Shown one piece after another: positions 1 to 8,938 of a DNA stretch of 64,000 bases. The DNA comes from Roseospirillum parvum (lineage in GTDB: Bacteria > Pseudomonadota > Alphaproteobacteria > Rhodospirillales > Rhodospirillaceae). The notes below the pieces were generated by a model. It did no database searches, had not been told where the DNA came from, and saw nothing but the letters and a program-made list of their open reading frames with translations. The stretch's first letter is position 1; the number at the start of each line of letters is the position of its first letter. The stretch is from the NCBI RefSeq assembly GCF_900100455.1, contig NZ_FNCV01000001.1, positions 599,093 through 663,092 on the forward strand. The letters are read 5' to 3'. Both the position numbers and the translations under genes were made by a program.

Positions 1-682
1 GCCAGTAGGCCGCCGGGACGATGCCGCCGCGGGCCGCCTTTTCCAGCCACTGGGCGGCCTGGGCCGGGTCTTTCGGGGTGTCGGCGCGGCCGGTCAGGAA
101 CAGCTCGCCGACGGTGGCCTGGGCCGAGGGCACCCCGGCCCGGGCCGCTTCCAGGCACAAGTCGCGGCCGCGCGCCGGCTCGGCGGCAAGGCCGGGGCCG
201 CCGGCCATCCGCAACTCACCCTCGGCGCACAGCGAGCGGGTCAGCCCGGCCTCGGCGGCCTTGCCGTACCACCGGGCGGCGGCGGCCGGGTCGGGCTGGC
301 CGTCCGCCGTGCCCACGCCGCCGGCCAGACAGGTGGCGTGGTTGTGCATGGCCAGCCGGCGACCCTGCGCGGCGGCCGCCCGGTGCCAGGAACAGGCGGC
401 GGCGAGGTCGCGCGGCACGCCCAGGCCCTGGCCCAGGATGCGCCCGGCCAACTCCTGGGCCGCACCGTCGCCGGCCTCGGCCAGGGGCAGGGCCCGGGCC
501 AGCGCCGCCGCGCCGTCGCCGTTGGCCAGCCGGGCCTCGGCCTCGGCCAGGGCGGACGGGTCGGCCCAGGCAGCGTTGGGCACCGCGCACAGCAGGGCGA
601 GCAGGAGCGGCGCGCCCCGGCGGGCACCTCTCAGCCAGGAGGTCACGGTTGGCCAGTGGTCATGGGTCAGCCGGGTTTTCAT
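1..682 (-). CDS. Sel1-like repeat (SLR/TPR) exported protein, 3' end beyond window
   Basis: The reading frame begins at an ATG read from 682 (a second in-frame ATG lies three codons upstream, at 691) and stays open to the window edge, so the C-terminus is missing. The N-terminus MKTRLTHDHW is followed by a hydrophobic stretch (LLLALLCAVPNAAWA) typical of a signal peptide with a cleavage site after AWA. The remainder is alanine- and glycine-rich helical repeats with Sel1 hallmarks: blocks such as AAAARWYGKAAEAG and AAQWLEKAARGG spaced by about 35-40 residues. Sel1 proteins are usually protein-interaction scaffolds, often periplasmic and linked to envelope stress or signalling. No partner is indicated by the neighbours. 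The family call rests on repeat spacing and motif; the specific role is unknown. Confidence 0.72.
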   Translation of the reverse strand, partial: MKTRLTHDHWPTVTSWLRGARRGAPLLLALLCAVPNAAWADPSALAEAEARLANGDGAAALARALPLAEAGDGAAQELAGRILGQGLGVPRDLAAACSWHRAAAAQGRRLAMHNHATCLAGGVGTADGQPDPAAAARWYGKAAEAGLTRSLCAEGELRMAGGPGLAAEPARGRDLCLEAARAGVPSAQATVGELFLTGRADTPKDPAQAAQWLEKAARGGIVPAAYW

Positions 683-761
683 GGCCGCCATTGTGCCCGG
701 CCCGGGCGGACAAGCCAATCGTTCACCGGGGGGTGTGCCGCCCGGCAGAATTTGCCGCCAC

Positions 762-1235
762 TCAGGCCTGCTTCCAGGCCGGACGGCCGTCGTCGGTCGG
801 TCCCTGGCTGTCCGGGGCGGCGGCCCAGTCGGCGTCGCTCAGGGCCTGCAGGATGGCCTGTCCGTTGGCCAGCGAGGCCGTCGGCCCGCCGCCCGGTCCC
901 TGGCCGCGCAAGGCGGTGAGGTTGGCCAGCCCGGCCAATTCGGGGCTCAAGGGATCGTCCTCGGCGGCGCTGCCCGCCGTCATGCGGCGGGTGATTTCCT
1001 CGTTGATCAGCTTGTTGATCACGCTCTGCTGTTCGGCCGGCAGCTTGGCCAGGGAGTCTTCGGTGAGGCCCATCGCCTCGAGGATCTTGGCCCGGATCTC
1101 CTCGATCTTGCGGGCCCGCAGTTCCTCGACGAAGGCCGTGAAGCCCTTCTCCTTGATGGTCTCCACGTCCGACTGGAGTTTGCCGCTTTTGCCTGGCTGG
1201 GTGGCGCCGGCGCCGGTGAGGGGATCGATGGCCAT
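762..1235 (-). CDS. hypothetical protein, helical, 157 aa
   Basis: The frame starts at an ATG (MAIDPLTGAGATQ) preceded by GGAG at a normal distance. The N-terminal third is polar; residues 25-75 form a charged, probably amphipathic helical region (KEKGFTAFVEELRARKIEEI, then LEAMGLTEDSLAKLPAEQQS and a stretch ending in ITRRM). The C-terminal part is glycine-, alanine- and proline-rich and probably disordered. No signal peptide, membrane segment or known catalytic motif is seen. It lies 65 bases downstream of the transhydrogenase gene on the same strand and could be co-transcribed with it. I do not recognise the family. Codon use is normal for the region and the frame is more convincing than the alternatives. 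Confidence 0.6.
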   Translation of the reverse strand: MAIDPLTGAGATQPGKSGKLQSDVETIKEKGFTAFVEELRARKIEEIRAKILEAMGLTEDSLAKLPAEQQSVINKLINEEITRRMTAGSAAEDDPLSPELAGLANLTALRGQGPGGGPTASLANGQAILQALSDADWAAAPDSQGPTDDGRPAWKQA

Positions 1236-1300
1236 GGGAGTGTTCTCCGCTGGGCAGGAGGAGCCTGTCCGGGGCGAAGCAACAGCCGTGCCAGCCATCC

Positions 1301-2599
1301 CTACCAATAGGTCATGGCGTCCCTGAAGATGTCCGCCAGCAACTCGGCATCGACCGTCAGCGGGGCCTGGGCGAGCAGGCGTTGCTGCTGGAAGGCGCGC
1401 CCGGTCAGGGCCTCGATGTCGGCCTCGCCGTAACCCAGGGCGGACAGCCCGTTGGGGCAGTCGATGCGGCGCATGATGTCGATCAGCCGTCCGGCCAGGG
1501 CCTCGCTGGCCGCCTCGGCGGTGGCCGGCAGGTTGCTGGTGTCGGCGCCCAGGGCGCGCGCCGCCTCCAGGTGGCGGGCCGGGTCGGCCCGGGCGGTGAC
1601 GCGGAAAGCCGCCGGGGCGTTGACCACCACCGACAGGCCATGGGGCACCATTGGCGGCTCGTCGGCGTAGCCCCGCGCCACGTAGCCGTGGTTCAGCCCG
1701 GCGACGGCATAGCTCATGGCGTGCGGGATGTGCACCCCGGCGTTGCCGAAGGCCATGCCGGCCAGGGTGGCGGCGAACATCAGGGCGTCGCGGGCCGCGG
1801 TGTCGTCGGGGTCGGCCCAGGCCCGGGGCAGGTGGGTGCCGCCCAGCTCGATGGCCTTCAGCGAGCCGATGTCGGACCACGGGTTGGCCCCCTGGTAGGG
1901 CGGCCGCTGGGCAGGATTTTCCGGGTAGGGGCGGCTGGTGAAGGGGCGCGCCGTCCAGCTTTCGATGGCGTGGGTCAACACGTCGAGCCCGGTGGCGGCG
2001 ATCACCCCCGGGGCCAGGGTGTCGGTGGTCGCCGGATCGACCAGGGCGCGGCTGGGCTTGAGGAAACGGTGCGAGATGCCGGTCTTCACCTGGCTCGAGG
2101 TGAGGTCGAAAATGGCCGCCGCGGTCATCTCGCTGCCGGTGCCGCAGGTGGTCGGGCAGGCGATGTGCGGGGCCAGCGGCCCGGGCACCGGCCGGGCGCG
2201 ACCGATCGGCGCGTTGACGTAGGCCAGGAAGTCGTCCGGGTGGGTGGCGTAGAGGTTGGCCGCCTTGCAGGTGTCGATCACCGAGCCGCCACCCAGCGAG
2301 ATGTAGCCGTCGAAGTCGCCGTCGCGGGCGAAGGCGGCGGCGTCCTGGAAGCTCTGGTCGGTCGGCTCGACCCGCACCTGATCGTAGAGCACGACATCGA
2401 GCCCGGCCTGCTTCAGGGCCTCCTGGACGGTGGCCACCAGTTCGGTCTCGGCCAGATGGCGGTCGGTGAACAGGGCGACCCGGTCCATGCCCAGGGCGCG
2501 CGCTTCCAGGCCCACCTCGGCCAGGGCGCCACGGCCGTACTTCAGGGTCACCGCCTCGACGGTGAAGATGCGTTCCGGGGTCTCGGGGTACTCGAGCAT
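1301..2599 (-). CDS. hydroxyacid-oxoacid transhydrogenase (iron-containing ADH family)
   Basis: This 432-residue protein belongs to the group III iron-dependent alcohol dehydrogenases. Visible motifs are the nucleotide-binding [13 protein letters not shown] (about residues 101-113), the family signature [12 protein letters not shown] (148-159), and metal-ligand positions around [11 protein letters not shown] (D206, H210). The insertion [19 protein letters not shown], the segment [16 protein letters not shown], and [15 protein letters not shown] followed by ERHLEMA-like PARHLEAA closely match the mitochondrial ADHFE1 type, hydroxyacid-oxoacid transhydrogenase. That enzyme moves hydride between 4-hydroxybutyrate and 2-oxoglutarate, using bound nicotinamide cofactor and giving succinic semialdehyde and 2-hydroxyglutarate. 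The assignment is from motif memory; a plain alcohol dehydrogenase is the alternative. The gene follows the response regulator by 50 bases on the same strand. Confidence 0.85.
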   Translation of the reverse strand: MLEYPETPERIFTVEAVTLKYGRGALAEVGLEARALGMDRVALFTDRHLAETELVATVQEALKQAGLDVVLYDQVRVEPTDQSFQDAAAFARDGDFDGYISLGGGSVIDTCKAANLYATHPDDFLAYVNAPIGRARPVPGPLAPHIACPTTCGTGSEMTAAAIFDLTSSQVKTGISHRFLKPSRALVDPATTDTLAPGVIAATGLDVLTHAIESWTARPFTSRPYPENPAQRPPYQGANPWSDIGSLKAIELGGTHLPRAWADPDDTAARDALMFAATLAGMAFGNAGVHIPHAMSYAVAGLNHGYVARGYADEPPMVPHGLSVVVNAPAAFRVTARADPARHLEAARALGADTSNLPATAEAASEALAGRLIDIMRRIDCPNGLSALGYGEADIEALTGRAFQQQRLLAQAPLTVDAELLADIFRDAMTYW

Positions 2600-2649
2600 G
2601 GAGTCGCCTCTCCTCTGGGATGGTGACGGTGATGACGGGGGAGGGGATG

Positions 2650-3810
2650 TCAGGCGGCGATCTCCGAGTCGTCGCCATAGCGCCGGGCAATCTCAAGGAA
2701 GGCCGGTTCGCAGGCGTCGAAGGCGGCGACCACCGCCGGGTCGAAGTGGCTGCCACTGCCCTGGCGGATGATTCCGGCGGCTTTTTCGTGCGGAAACGGC
2801 GGCTTGTAGACACGCCGGCTGATCAGCGCGTCGTAGACGTCGGCCAGCGCCATCAGGCGGGCCGAGACGGGGATGGCCTCGCCCGCAAGGCCGGCCGGAT
2901 AGCCGGTGCCGTCCCACTTCTCGTGATGGCCGCCGGCGATCTCGCAGGCCAGCTTCAGGAAGCCGATGTCCTCGCCGTCCACCTCGCCCTCCTCGCCGGC
3001 CGCCGCCAGCAGGGCCTGGCGGCCCAACTCGGCGTGGGTCTGCATGATCTCGAACTCGTCGGCGGTCAGCCGGTCGGGCTTCAGGAGGATGGCGTCGGGA
3101 ATGCCCACCTTGCCCACATCGTGCAGCGGCGCCGACTTGAACAGAAGCTCGATGGTGTCGTCGTCCAGGTGGGCCGAGAAGCGGGGGTGGGTCTTCAGGT
3201 GCTCGGCCAGGGTCTTGACGTAGTGCTGGGTGCGCCGGATGTGGTTGCCGGTCTCGTTGTCCCGCGTTTCGGCCAGCGAGGCCAGGGCGCGGATGGTGAC
3301 ATCCTGCACCCGCACCACCTGCCGGGTGCGGGCCATCAACTCGCGGGTCCGCTCGACGACCTGGGCTTCCAGGTCCTGGTTGTGCTCTTCCAGTTGGCGG
3401 CGGGCCTGGGTCAGGGCCAGGTGGGTGCGCACCCGGGCCCGGGCCACTGGCGGCGAGATGGGCTTGGTCAGGTAGTCCACGGCGCCCAGATCGAAGCCCT
3501 TGGTCTCGTCCTCGGTCGCCCCCATGGCGGTGACGAAGATGACCGGAATGTGGGCCAGCTCGGGCTGCGCCTTGATGCGCCGGCAGACCTCGTGGCCGTC
3601 CAGTTCGGGCATCATCACGTCGAGCAGGATCAGGTCGGGGCGCGCCCCGGCGGCCAGCCGGTCCAGCGCCTGCTGGCCGTTCTTGGCCACGATCAGCCCA
3701 TGGTCGGGCTGCAACAGATCGACCAGCAGCTTGATGTTGACCGGCTCGTCATCGACCACCATGACCCGGGTCGGGGAAGCATCTGCGCACATCCTGGCGG
3801 GGGACTCCAA
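2650..3810 (-). CDS. response regulator with HD-GYP domain (c-di-GMP phosphodiesterase type)
   Basis: The 386-residue protein has an N-terminal receiver domain (residues about 14-130: VMVVDDEP, phospho-acceptor D64 in LILLDVMMPELDG, conserved K in YLTKPIS), a coiled-coil linker (about 132-170) and a C-terminal HD-GYP domain. The HD pair is at 230-231 in APLHDVGKVGIPD, followed by GGHHEKWDGTGYPAGL with the GYP motif at 303-305. HD-GYP domains hydrolyse cyclic di-GMP to GMP, so phosphorylation of D64 probably controls second-messenger turnover. All metal-ligand motifs look intact. The gene starts 18 bases after the hybrid kinase, which is the likely phosphodonor through its HPt domain. The start ATG is not backed by a strong Shine-Dalgarno sequence. 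Confidence 0.95.
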   Translation of the reverse strand: MESPARMCADASPTRVMVVDDEPVNIKLLVDLLQPDHGLIVAKNGQQALDRLAAGARPDLILLDVMMPELDGHEVCRRIKAQPELAHIPVIFVTAMGATEDETKGFDLGAVDYLTKPISPPVARARVRTHLALTQARRQLEEHNQDLEAQVVERTRELMARTRQVVRVQDVTIRALASLAETRDNETGNHIRRTQHYVKTLAEHLKTHPRFSAHLDDDTIELLFKSAPLHDVGKVGIPDAILLKPDRLTADEFEIMQTHAELGRQALLAAAGEEGEVDGEDIGFLKLACEIAGGHHEKWDGTGYPAGLAGEAIPVSARLMALADVYDALISRRVYKPPFPHEKAAGIIRQGSGSHFDPAVVAAFDACEPAFLEIARRYGDDSEIAA

Positions 3811-3828
3811 GCTTTGGGGGAAGGGGGG

Positions 3829-6800
3829 TCAGCCCTGGTCCAGCATATGGGAGAGCCGGTCGAGGGCGTCCAGGGCATCGTCGAAATCGAATCCGGCGGC
3901 GGCGTCACGCACCGCGCGCGCGCTTTCGGCCAGGGCCGGCGGGACGGTGGCGAGCAGCGCCTCGGCGGCGGCCTCGGCGGCCGGGTCGGCGTTTTCCAAC
4001 TGTGCCCTCAGGGTGGTGATCGCCTGGGGCAGGTCGGTGTCGGTGGGCGGTGGGGTCGGCGCCGGGTCGGCTGCCTCGTCGAGGGCCAGGATGGCCTTGA
4101 GCAGAGGCGACATGGCGGCGGTCAGGCGGCCGATCAGCACGCCGGGATCGTCCTTGCCGTCGATCAGGGCGCGTTCCAGGGCGCTGGCCCGGCGCGCCAC
4201 CTCCATGGCGCCGACGGTGGCGGCGCTGCCCTTGATGGCGTGGGCGATGTGGCGCACGTCGTCCAGTTGGCCGTCGCGATGGGCGATGTGCAGGACCAGG
4301 GTTTGGGTGCCGTGGCTGCTGCCGAAGTCGCGCAACAGCTTTTTCAGAAGATCGACCTTGCCGTTGACCGTGCGCAGGGCCTGGCGCACGTCGAGCACGT
4401 CGAGGATGGCGCGCGGCAACTGGGCGACCGTCTCCGCCTCGGCCTCGGAGTTGGCGACCGGGGGCGGCGCGTCGGTGCTCTTGAGGTCGCGGTTCAGCCA
4501 CAGGGCCAGGGTTTCGAACAGTCGGGGCGGGTCGATCGGCTTGGCGATGTGGTCGTTCATGCCGGCCTTCAGGCTGCGCAGCTGGTCCTCCCGCATGGCG
4601 TGGGCGGTCATGGCGATCACCGGCAGGGTCTCCATGCCGGGCATGGCGCGCAACTGGCGGGTGGCCTCCAGGCCATCCATGCCGGGCATCTGCACATCCA
4701 TCAGCACCAGGTCGTAGGTGTTGCGGCGCAGCAGGTCGAGGGCGGCCGGGCCGGTGTCGGCCAGGGTCACCTCGACGCCGGCATCGGCCAGCAGGTCGCG
4801 GGCCACCTGCTGGTTGACCGGGTTGTCCTCGACCAGCAGCACCCGGGCCCCGCTCAGGGCACCGGCGCTGGGGCTGGCGGCGCTTGCCGTGGTGCTTTGC
4901 GGGGTGCCGCCGATGGCCCGCAGCAGGGCCCCTTTGAGGCGCCATTCGGTGAGCGGCTTTTCCAGGATTTCCGGCTCCGGCAGGCCGGGCGCCGGGGCCG
5001 GGAAGTGGGCCTGGGCGGCGTCGCGTCCGAAGCCGGTGATGATGACCAGGGGCGGGCACTCGGGGCCCAGCTCGGCGCCCAGCTCGGCGGCCAGTTGGGC
5101 CCCGTCACGGCCGGGCAGGCGCCAGTCGAGGATGATCACGTCGGGCCGGGTGGCGGGCGGGAGGTCGGGCCGGGTGGCGGGATCAAGGATCAGCCGCCGG
5201 GCCTCCTCGGCGCCGCCCGTGGTGGCGGGCCGGGCGCCCAGGCGGCGCAGCATCAACTCGGTCGAGGCGCGCACCGTCGGGCTGTCGTCGACGACCAGGA
5301 CCGAGAGGCCCCGCAGGCGCGCCGCCTCGGCATCGTCCTCGGCCTCGCGGTCGGCCGCCAGATGGACCGTGAAGTGGAAGCGGCTGCCCTGGCCGGGGGT
5401 GCTGTCGACCTCGATCCGGCCGCCCATCAGGCCGACGATCTGCTGCGAGATGGCCAGCCCCAGGCCGGTGCCGCCGAACTGCCGGCTGGTCGAGTTGTCG
5501 GCCTGGGTGAAGGCCTTGAACAGGCGTTTTTGGGTGTCCGCGTCCATGCCGATGCCGGTGTCGCTGACCGCCACCGCCAGGGCCGGGCGGGCCGGGGTGC
5601 CGCCCGGGCCGGGGGTGATGGTCAGGCCGATGGTGCCCTGGTTGGTGAACTTGACGGCGTTGGACAGAAGGTTGATCAGCACCTGACCCAGGCGCAGGGG
5701 GTCGCCGAACAGGGCATCGGGCACCCCGGGGTCGAGGCGGATATCAAGCTCCAGCCCTTTCTCGCGCAGGCGCGGGGCGATCACGGTCACCGCGTTGTCG
5801 ACCACCTCGCCGAGCCGGAAGGAGGTGGTTTCCAACTCCAGCTTGCCGGCCTCGACCTTGGAGAAGTCGAGGATGTCGTTGATCACCCCGAGCAGGTTCT
5901 GCGACGCCTGATGGATCTTTTCCAGGTAGTCGCGCTGGCGCGGCGACAGCTCGGTGGTCAGGGCCAGATGGCTCAGCCCGATGACGGCGTTCATCGGGGT
6001 CCTGATCTCGTGGCTCATGTTGGCCAGGAAGTGGCTCTTGAAGCGGTTGGCCTGTTCGGCCGCCTCCTTGGCGGCGTGGATCTGGCGTTCCACCTCCTTG
6101 CGTTGGGAGATGTCCTGGAACAGGGTCACCGAGCCGTTGACCCGATCCCCGTCGAACAGCGGCACCGAAACCAGCGAGACCGGAAACTCCGTGCCGTCGG
6201 CGCGCCGGAACACCTCGTCGTCCGAGCGATAGGTGCGGCCGGTTCGGGTGGTGTTGAGGATGGCACAGGTGTGCCGCTGGCCGGATCGCCCGTCGCCCGT
6301 TGCCTGGTGGATCAACTGGTGGATGTCGGCGCCGATCAGGGCGGCCCGGCGATGGCCGAGCAGACGCTCGGTTTCCGGGTTGGCGAAGGTGCAGCGGCCA
6401 CGGGTGTCCTGGGTGTAGACGCCTTCGCCCATGGCGTCGGTCATGCTTTGCAGGAAGCGGTTGTTCTCGGCCAGACGTTCTTCCATCCGGCGGCGGGCCG
6501 TGATGTCGGTGCGGATGGCGATGTACTGGAAGGGTTTGCCGGTCTCGTCGAGGAACGGCACGATGGTCGCCGAAACCCAGTAGTGCGAGCCGTCCTTGGC
6601 CTTGTTCTTGACCTCGCCGTGCCACACCCGGCCGCTGGTGATGACCTTCCACATGGCCTCGAAGAACTGCTTGTCGTGGGCGTCGGAGCGGACCAGCCGG
6701 TGGTTCTGGCCGATCACCTCGTCCCGCTCGTAGCCGCTGATCTCAAGGAAGGTGTCGTTGGCGTAGGTGATGGTGCCGTCGGCGTCGGTGGCGGTGACGA

Positions 6801-7731
6801 TGGCGTGCTGGTCGAGGGCGAACTTCTGGAACTCCAGGTCGCGGCGCACCTCGTTCAGCCGCCGGTTGGAGGCGGTGACGGTGCGGATCACCCAGCCGCC
6901 GGTGACCAGCACGAACAGGATCACCCCCGCCGACAGCGCGAAGCGGGTCCATTGATAGACCCGGGTACGCTGGGCGGTGTCGCGCTCCAGGCGTCCCAGC
7001 ACCTGCTGGCTTTGGTAGAACAGGCGGTTGGCGTTCTCGTTCATGCGCGTGAACAGGGCCGGCAGGCCACGCATGAAGGTGTCGAGCTCTTTTTCGACCG
7101 CCTTGTGTCGCGGCCCGTCCTGCGCGGCGTCGGCGTCATCGTAGCGGCGCAGCATGATCATCAGGCGGTCCGCGTAGGCGGAGACCTCGGCCAGCTTGGG
7201 CCGCAGTTCGATGACCTCGAGCACGTAGGGGAACTCGGTTTGGTCGGGGTGATAGGGAATGGTGCGCTCCATGACGGCGCGCGACTCAATGTTCAGTTCG
7301 GTGCGTCGGCGCAGGGTGCCGCCATCCTCCAGCACGTCGAGCGCCTCGCGCAGGTGGTCGAAATGTTCCTGCAACCGGCCACGCAGCCAGGCGCGGCTGT
7401 TGGCGCCACCACTGGCCGCCGCCATGCGGTAGGTCAGGGCCTCGATGCGCACCAGATCGTTGACGATCACCTCGCCCACCAGGACCCGGTTGCGTTCATT
7501 GTCGGCCCGCTGGTCGAGGTCGCTGATCAACGCCTCGAACACCATTTCCAGGCCGATCAGGGTGACGATGCCCAGGATGTAGAGGGCCAGCAGGGCATAG
7601 ATCGGCCGGGTCGAGATGCCCGTCTCGCGCCGCGAGGGATCGATCAGGCCCCTTTCCGGCAGCCCCGGGGGCGGGTTGCCCGGGCCATCGGCCGAGGAGT
7701 CCGAAGGGGAGGCGGGGGCGTCGGCGGTCAC
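3829..7731 (-). CDS. hybrid sensor histidine kinase (PAS-PAS-HisKA-HATPase-REC-REC-HPt)
   Basis: A 1300-residue membrane kinase. Two transmembrane helices (about 43-68 and 263-284) enclose a periplasmic sensor region of about 190 residues. Two PAS domains follow (about 303-415 and 425-545). The dimerisation/phosphoacceptor helix carries SHEIRTP with H near 574, and the ATPase core shows N (INLLSNAVKF), G1 (DTGIGM) and G2 (GGTGLGLA) boxes. Two receiver domains follow, with acceptor aspartates near 869 (IILDWRLPGRDG) and 1012 (VLMDVQMPGMDG), and then an HPt domain with HAIKGSA, H near 1163. This is a full phosphorelay chain, most likely feeding the HD-GYP regulator 18 bases downstream. It starts 8 bases after the upstream binding-protein gene, suggesting translational coupling and that the lipoprotein presents the ligand. 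Confidence 0.95.
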   Translation of the reverse strand: MTADAPASPSDSSADGPGNPPPGLPERGLIDPSRRETGISTRPIYALLALYILGIVTLIGLEMVFEALISDLDQRADNERNRVLVGEVIVNDLVRIEALTYRMAAASGGANSRAWLRGRLQEHFDHLREALDVLEDGGTLRRRTELNIESRAVMERTIPYHPDQTEFPYVLEVIELRPKLAEVSAYADRLMIMLRRYDDADAAQDGPRHKAVEKELDTFMRGLPALFTRMNENANRLFYQSQQVLGRLERDTAQRTRVYQWTRFALSAGVILFVLVTGGWVIRTVTASNRRLNEVRRDLEFQKFALDQHAIVTATDADGTITYANDTFLEISGYERDEVIGQNHRLVRSDAHDKQFFEAMWKVITSGRVWHGEVKNKAKDGSHYWVSATIVPFLDETGKPFQYIAIRTDITARRRMEERLAENNRFLQSMTDAMGEGVYTQDTRGRCTFANPETERLLGHRRAALIGADIHQLIHQATGDGRSGQRHTCAILNTTRTGRTYRSDDEVFRRADGTEFPVSLVSVPLFDGDRVNGSVTLFQDISQRKEVERQIHAAKEAAEQANRFKSHFLANMSHEIRTPMNAVIGLSHLALTTELSPRQRDYLEKIHQASQNLLGVINDILDFSKVEAGKLELETTSFRLGEVVDNAVTVIAPRLREKGLELDIRLDPGVPDALFGDPLRLGQVLINLLSNAVKFTNQGTIGLTITPGPGGTPARPALAVAVSDTGIGMDADTQKRLFKAFTQADNSTSRQFGGTGLGLAISQQIVGLMGGRIEVDSTPGQGSRFHFTVHLAADREAEDDAEAARLRGLSVLVVDDSPTVRASTELMLRRLGARPATTGGAEEARRLILDPATRPDLPPATRPDVIILDWRLPGRDGAQLAAELGAELGPECPPLVIITGFGRDAAQAHFPAPAPGLPEPEILEKPLTEWRLKGALLRAIGGTPQSTTASAASPSAGALSGARVLLVEDNPVNQQVARDLLADAGVEVTLADTGPAALDLLRRNTYDLVLMDVQMPGMDGLEATRQLRAMPGMETLPVIAMTAHAMREDQLRSLKAGMNDHIAKPIDPPRLFETLALWLNRDLKSTDAPPPVANSEAEAETVAQLPRAILDVLDVRQALRTVNGKVDLLKKLLRDFGSSHGTQTLVLHIAHRDGQLDDVRHIAHAIKGSAATVGAMEVARRASALERALIDGKDDPGVLIGRLTAAMSPLLKAILALDEAADPAPTPPPTDTDLPQAITTLRAQLENADPAAEAAAEALLATVPPALAESARAVRDAAAGFDFDDALDALDRLSHMLDQG

Positions 7732-7739
7732 GGCCGGCC

Positions 7740-8567
7740 TCAGTCGCCGCGCCCGGCGTTGTCGAGGAAGCCCCAGCGGCGGAAGATGGCCTGGCCGCGC
7801 TCGGAGGTGGCCAGCTCCATGAAAGCCCGGGCCGCCTCGGGATGCTGCGAGAAGGTCAGAAGGTTGAGCATCAGCTTTTTCGGCTCGGCCACCTTGGGGT
7901 CCAGGTCGAGGGGGGCGATGTGCGCCCGGTTTTCCTCGAAAAACGCGGTGGCCCGCCAGTTGAGGGTGAGGTCGGCGGTGCCATCGATCAGCGCCCGGTT
8001 GAGGTTGCGCGAATCGGTGGCCAGGAACAGGCTGTTGTCGATTGCCGCCTCGTACAGTCCGGCTTCCTGAAGGATGCGTTTGGTCTCCCGGCCGATGCTG
8101 CCGGTGTCCGGGTTGGCGATGACCACCGCCAGATCGGGGCGGACCAGATGGGCGAGGTCGGCGTCAAGCCCCAGCGGGTTGTCCTTGGGCACCATCAGGG
8201 CGGCCTGGTTGTAGCCCACCAGCACCGCCTCGCCGAGCAACCCCTGGCTCAGGTGGCGCTCGCGGTAGGAGGCCGAGCCGGGCAGGTAGAGGTCGCCCAG
8301 GCGGCTGCTTTCCAGGCTGTTGTAAAGGTCTTCCGAGCCGCCCTGGCTGATCGTCGTGGCGATCCCGGTTTCCGCCTCGAGCAGGGCGGCGATGTCCTTC
8401 ATCGGGTGGACCATGGTGATGCCGCAGTAGACCAGCAGGTTGACCGCCGGCCTGGCGCCGTCGTCGCCGTCGTCGCCGTCGTTGCCGTCGTCGCAGGCGC
8501 TCAGCAGCAGTGCCAGGACAAGGCACAGGGCGCCACGGAGGAAGGATGCGGTGGAATGTGCGGCCAT
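7740..8567 (-). CDS. ABC-type substrate-binding lipoprotein (ModA/SBP_bac_11-like), probable sensor subunit
   Basis: I chose the ATG at 8567 (MAAHSTASFLRGA) because it directly precedes a lipoprotein signal peptide, LCLVLALLLSAC, where the Cys would be lipidated; an upstream in-frame ATG at 8678 would add 37 residues with no signal character. After the Cys comes an acidic Asp/Gly linker (DDGNDGDDGDDG), then a periplasmic type II binding fold: VNLLVYCGITMVHPM, GGSEDLYNSLESSRLGDLYL, VGYNQAALMVPKDNPLG, NPDTGSIGRETKRIL. The pattern resembles molybdate or tungstate binding proteins. There are no permease or ATPase genes beside it. Instead it sits 8 bases ahead of a hybrid histidine kinase, so sensing rather than transport is the more likely role. 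The ligand cannot be read from sequence. Confidence 0.85.
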   Translation of the reverse strand: MAAHSTASFLRGALCLVLALLLSACDDGNDGDDGDDGARPAVNLLVYCGITMVHPMKDIAALLEAETGIATTISQGGSEDLYNSLESSRLGDLYLPGSASYRERHLSQGLLGEAVLVGYNQAALMVPKDNPLGLDADLAHLVRPDLAVVIANPDTGSIGRETKRILQEAGLYEAAIDNSLFLATDSRNLNRALIDGTADLTLNWRATAFFEENRAHIAPLDLDPKVAEPKKLMLNLLTFSQHPEAARAFMELATSERGQAIFRRWGFLDNAGRGD

Positions 8568-8938
8568 GGGAGGGACCTTGGCGAGGGCGGTGGCGTCCCG
8601 GTGCGTATGGTGCCGGGGCACATCTCGAATATAGGAACCCGGCCCGGCTGGGGCGAGGTTCTTTTGTGAAGCGGGCACGGCTTGCCGCTGGCGCCGCGAG
8701 AGACGGTGCGCAATATTTTTTCTGGCCGGAAAAATGACGCCTGGGGGTTTTATGGAATTGAGTGAGCGATTACAGAATAAATAAGTAAAAATTGAGTTCT
8801 ATTTCAGTGGTTCTGTTGTATTTATCCGGGATTGCGCGGAGTGTGTGGCGGTTGACCGGATATCATATTTGGGTTACGGTGACTGCGTCCTTATATCCAA
8901 TCCACACATGATTTTCACCCCGCGAAGGAGATCGCTTT
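8568..8938. other. divergent intergenic region, AT-rich core, no gene
   Basis: This stretch of about 370 bases separates the binding-protein gene (minus) from proV (plus). It holds no convincing reading frame. Bases from about 8705 to 8900 are much richer in A and T than the surrounding DNA, as expected for a control region of an osmotically regulated operon. The proV promoter candidate is listed separately. GAAGGAG at about 8924-8930 is the proV ribosome-binding site. Confidence 0.6.
8852..8880 (+). promoter_or_regulatory. candidate sigma70-type promoter of proVWX
   Basis: TTGACC (8852-8857) and TACGGT (8875-8880) are separated by 17 bases in an AT-rich tract, about 58 bases upstream of the proV start. 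The -35 element is good and the -10 element is poor, which would suit an activated or osmotically tuned promoter. This is pattern inference only. Confidence 0.35.

Noticed and set aside
2620-8070. A very long open frame on the plus strand (1816 codons) opposite the signalling operon
   Set aside because: It is the antisense shadow of high-GC codons in the kinase and regulator genes; its composition (Gln, Gly, Val, His-rich, no domains) is typical of such shadows.
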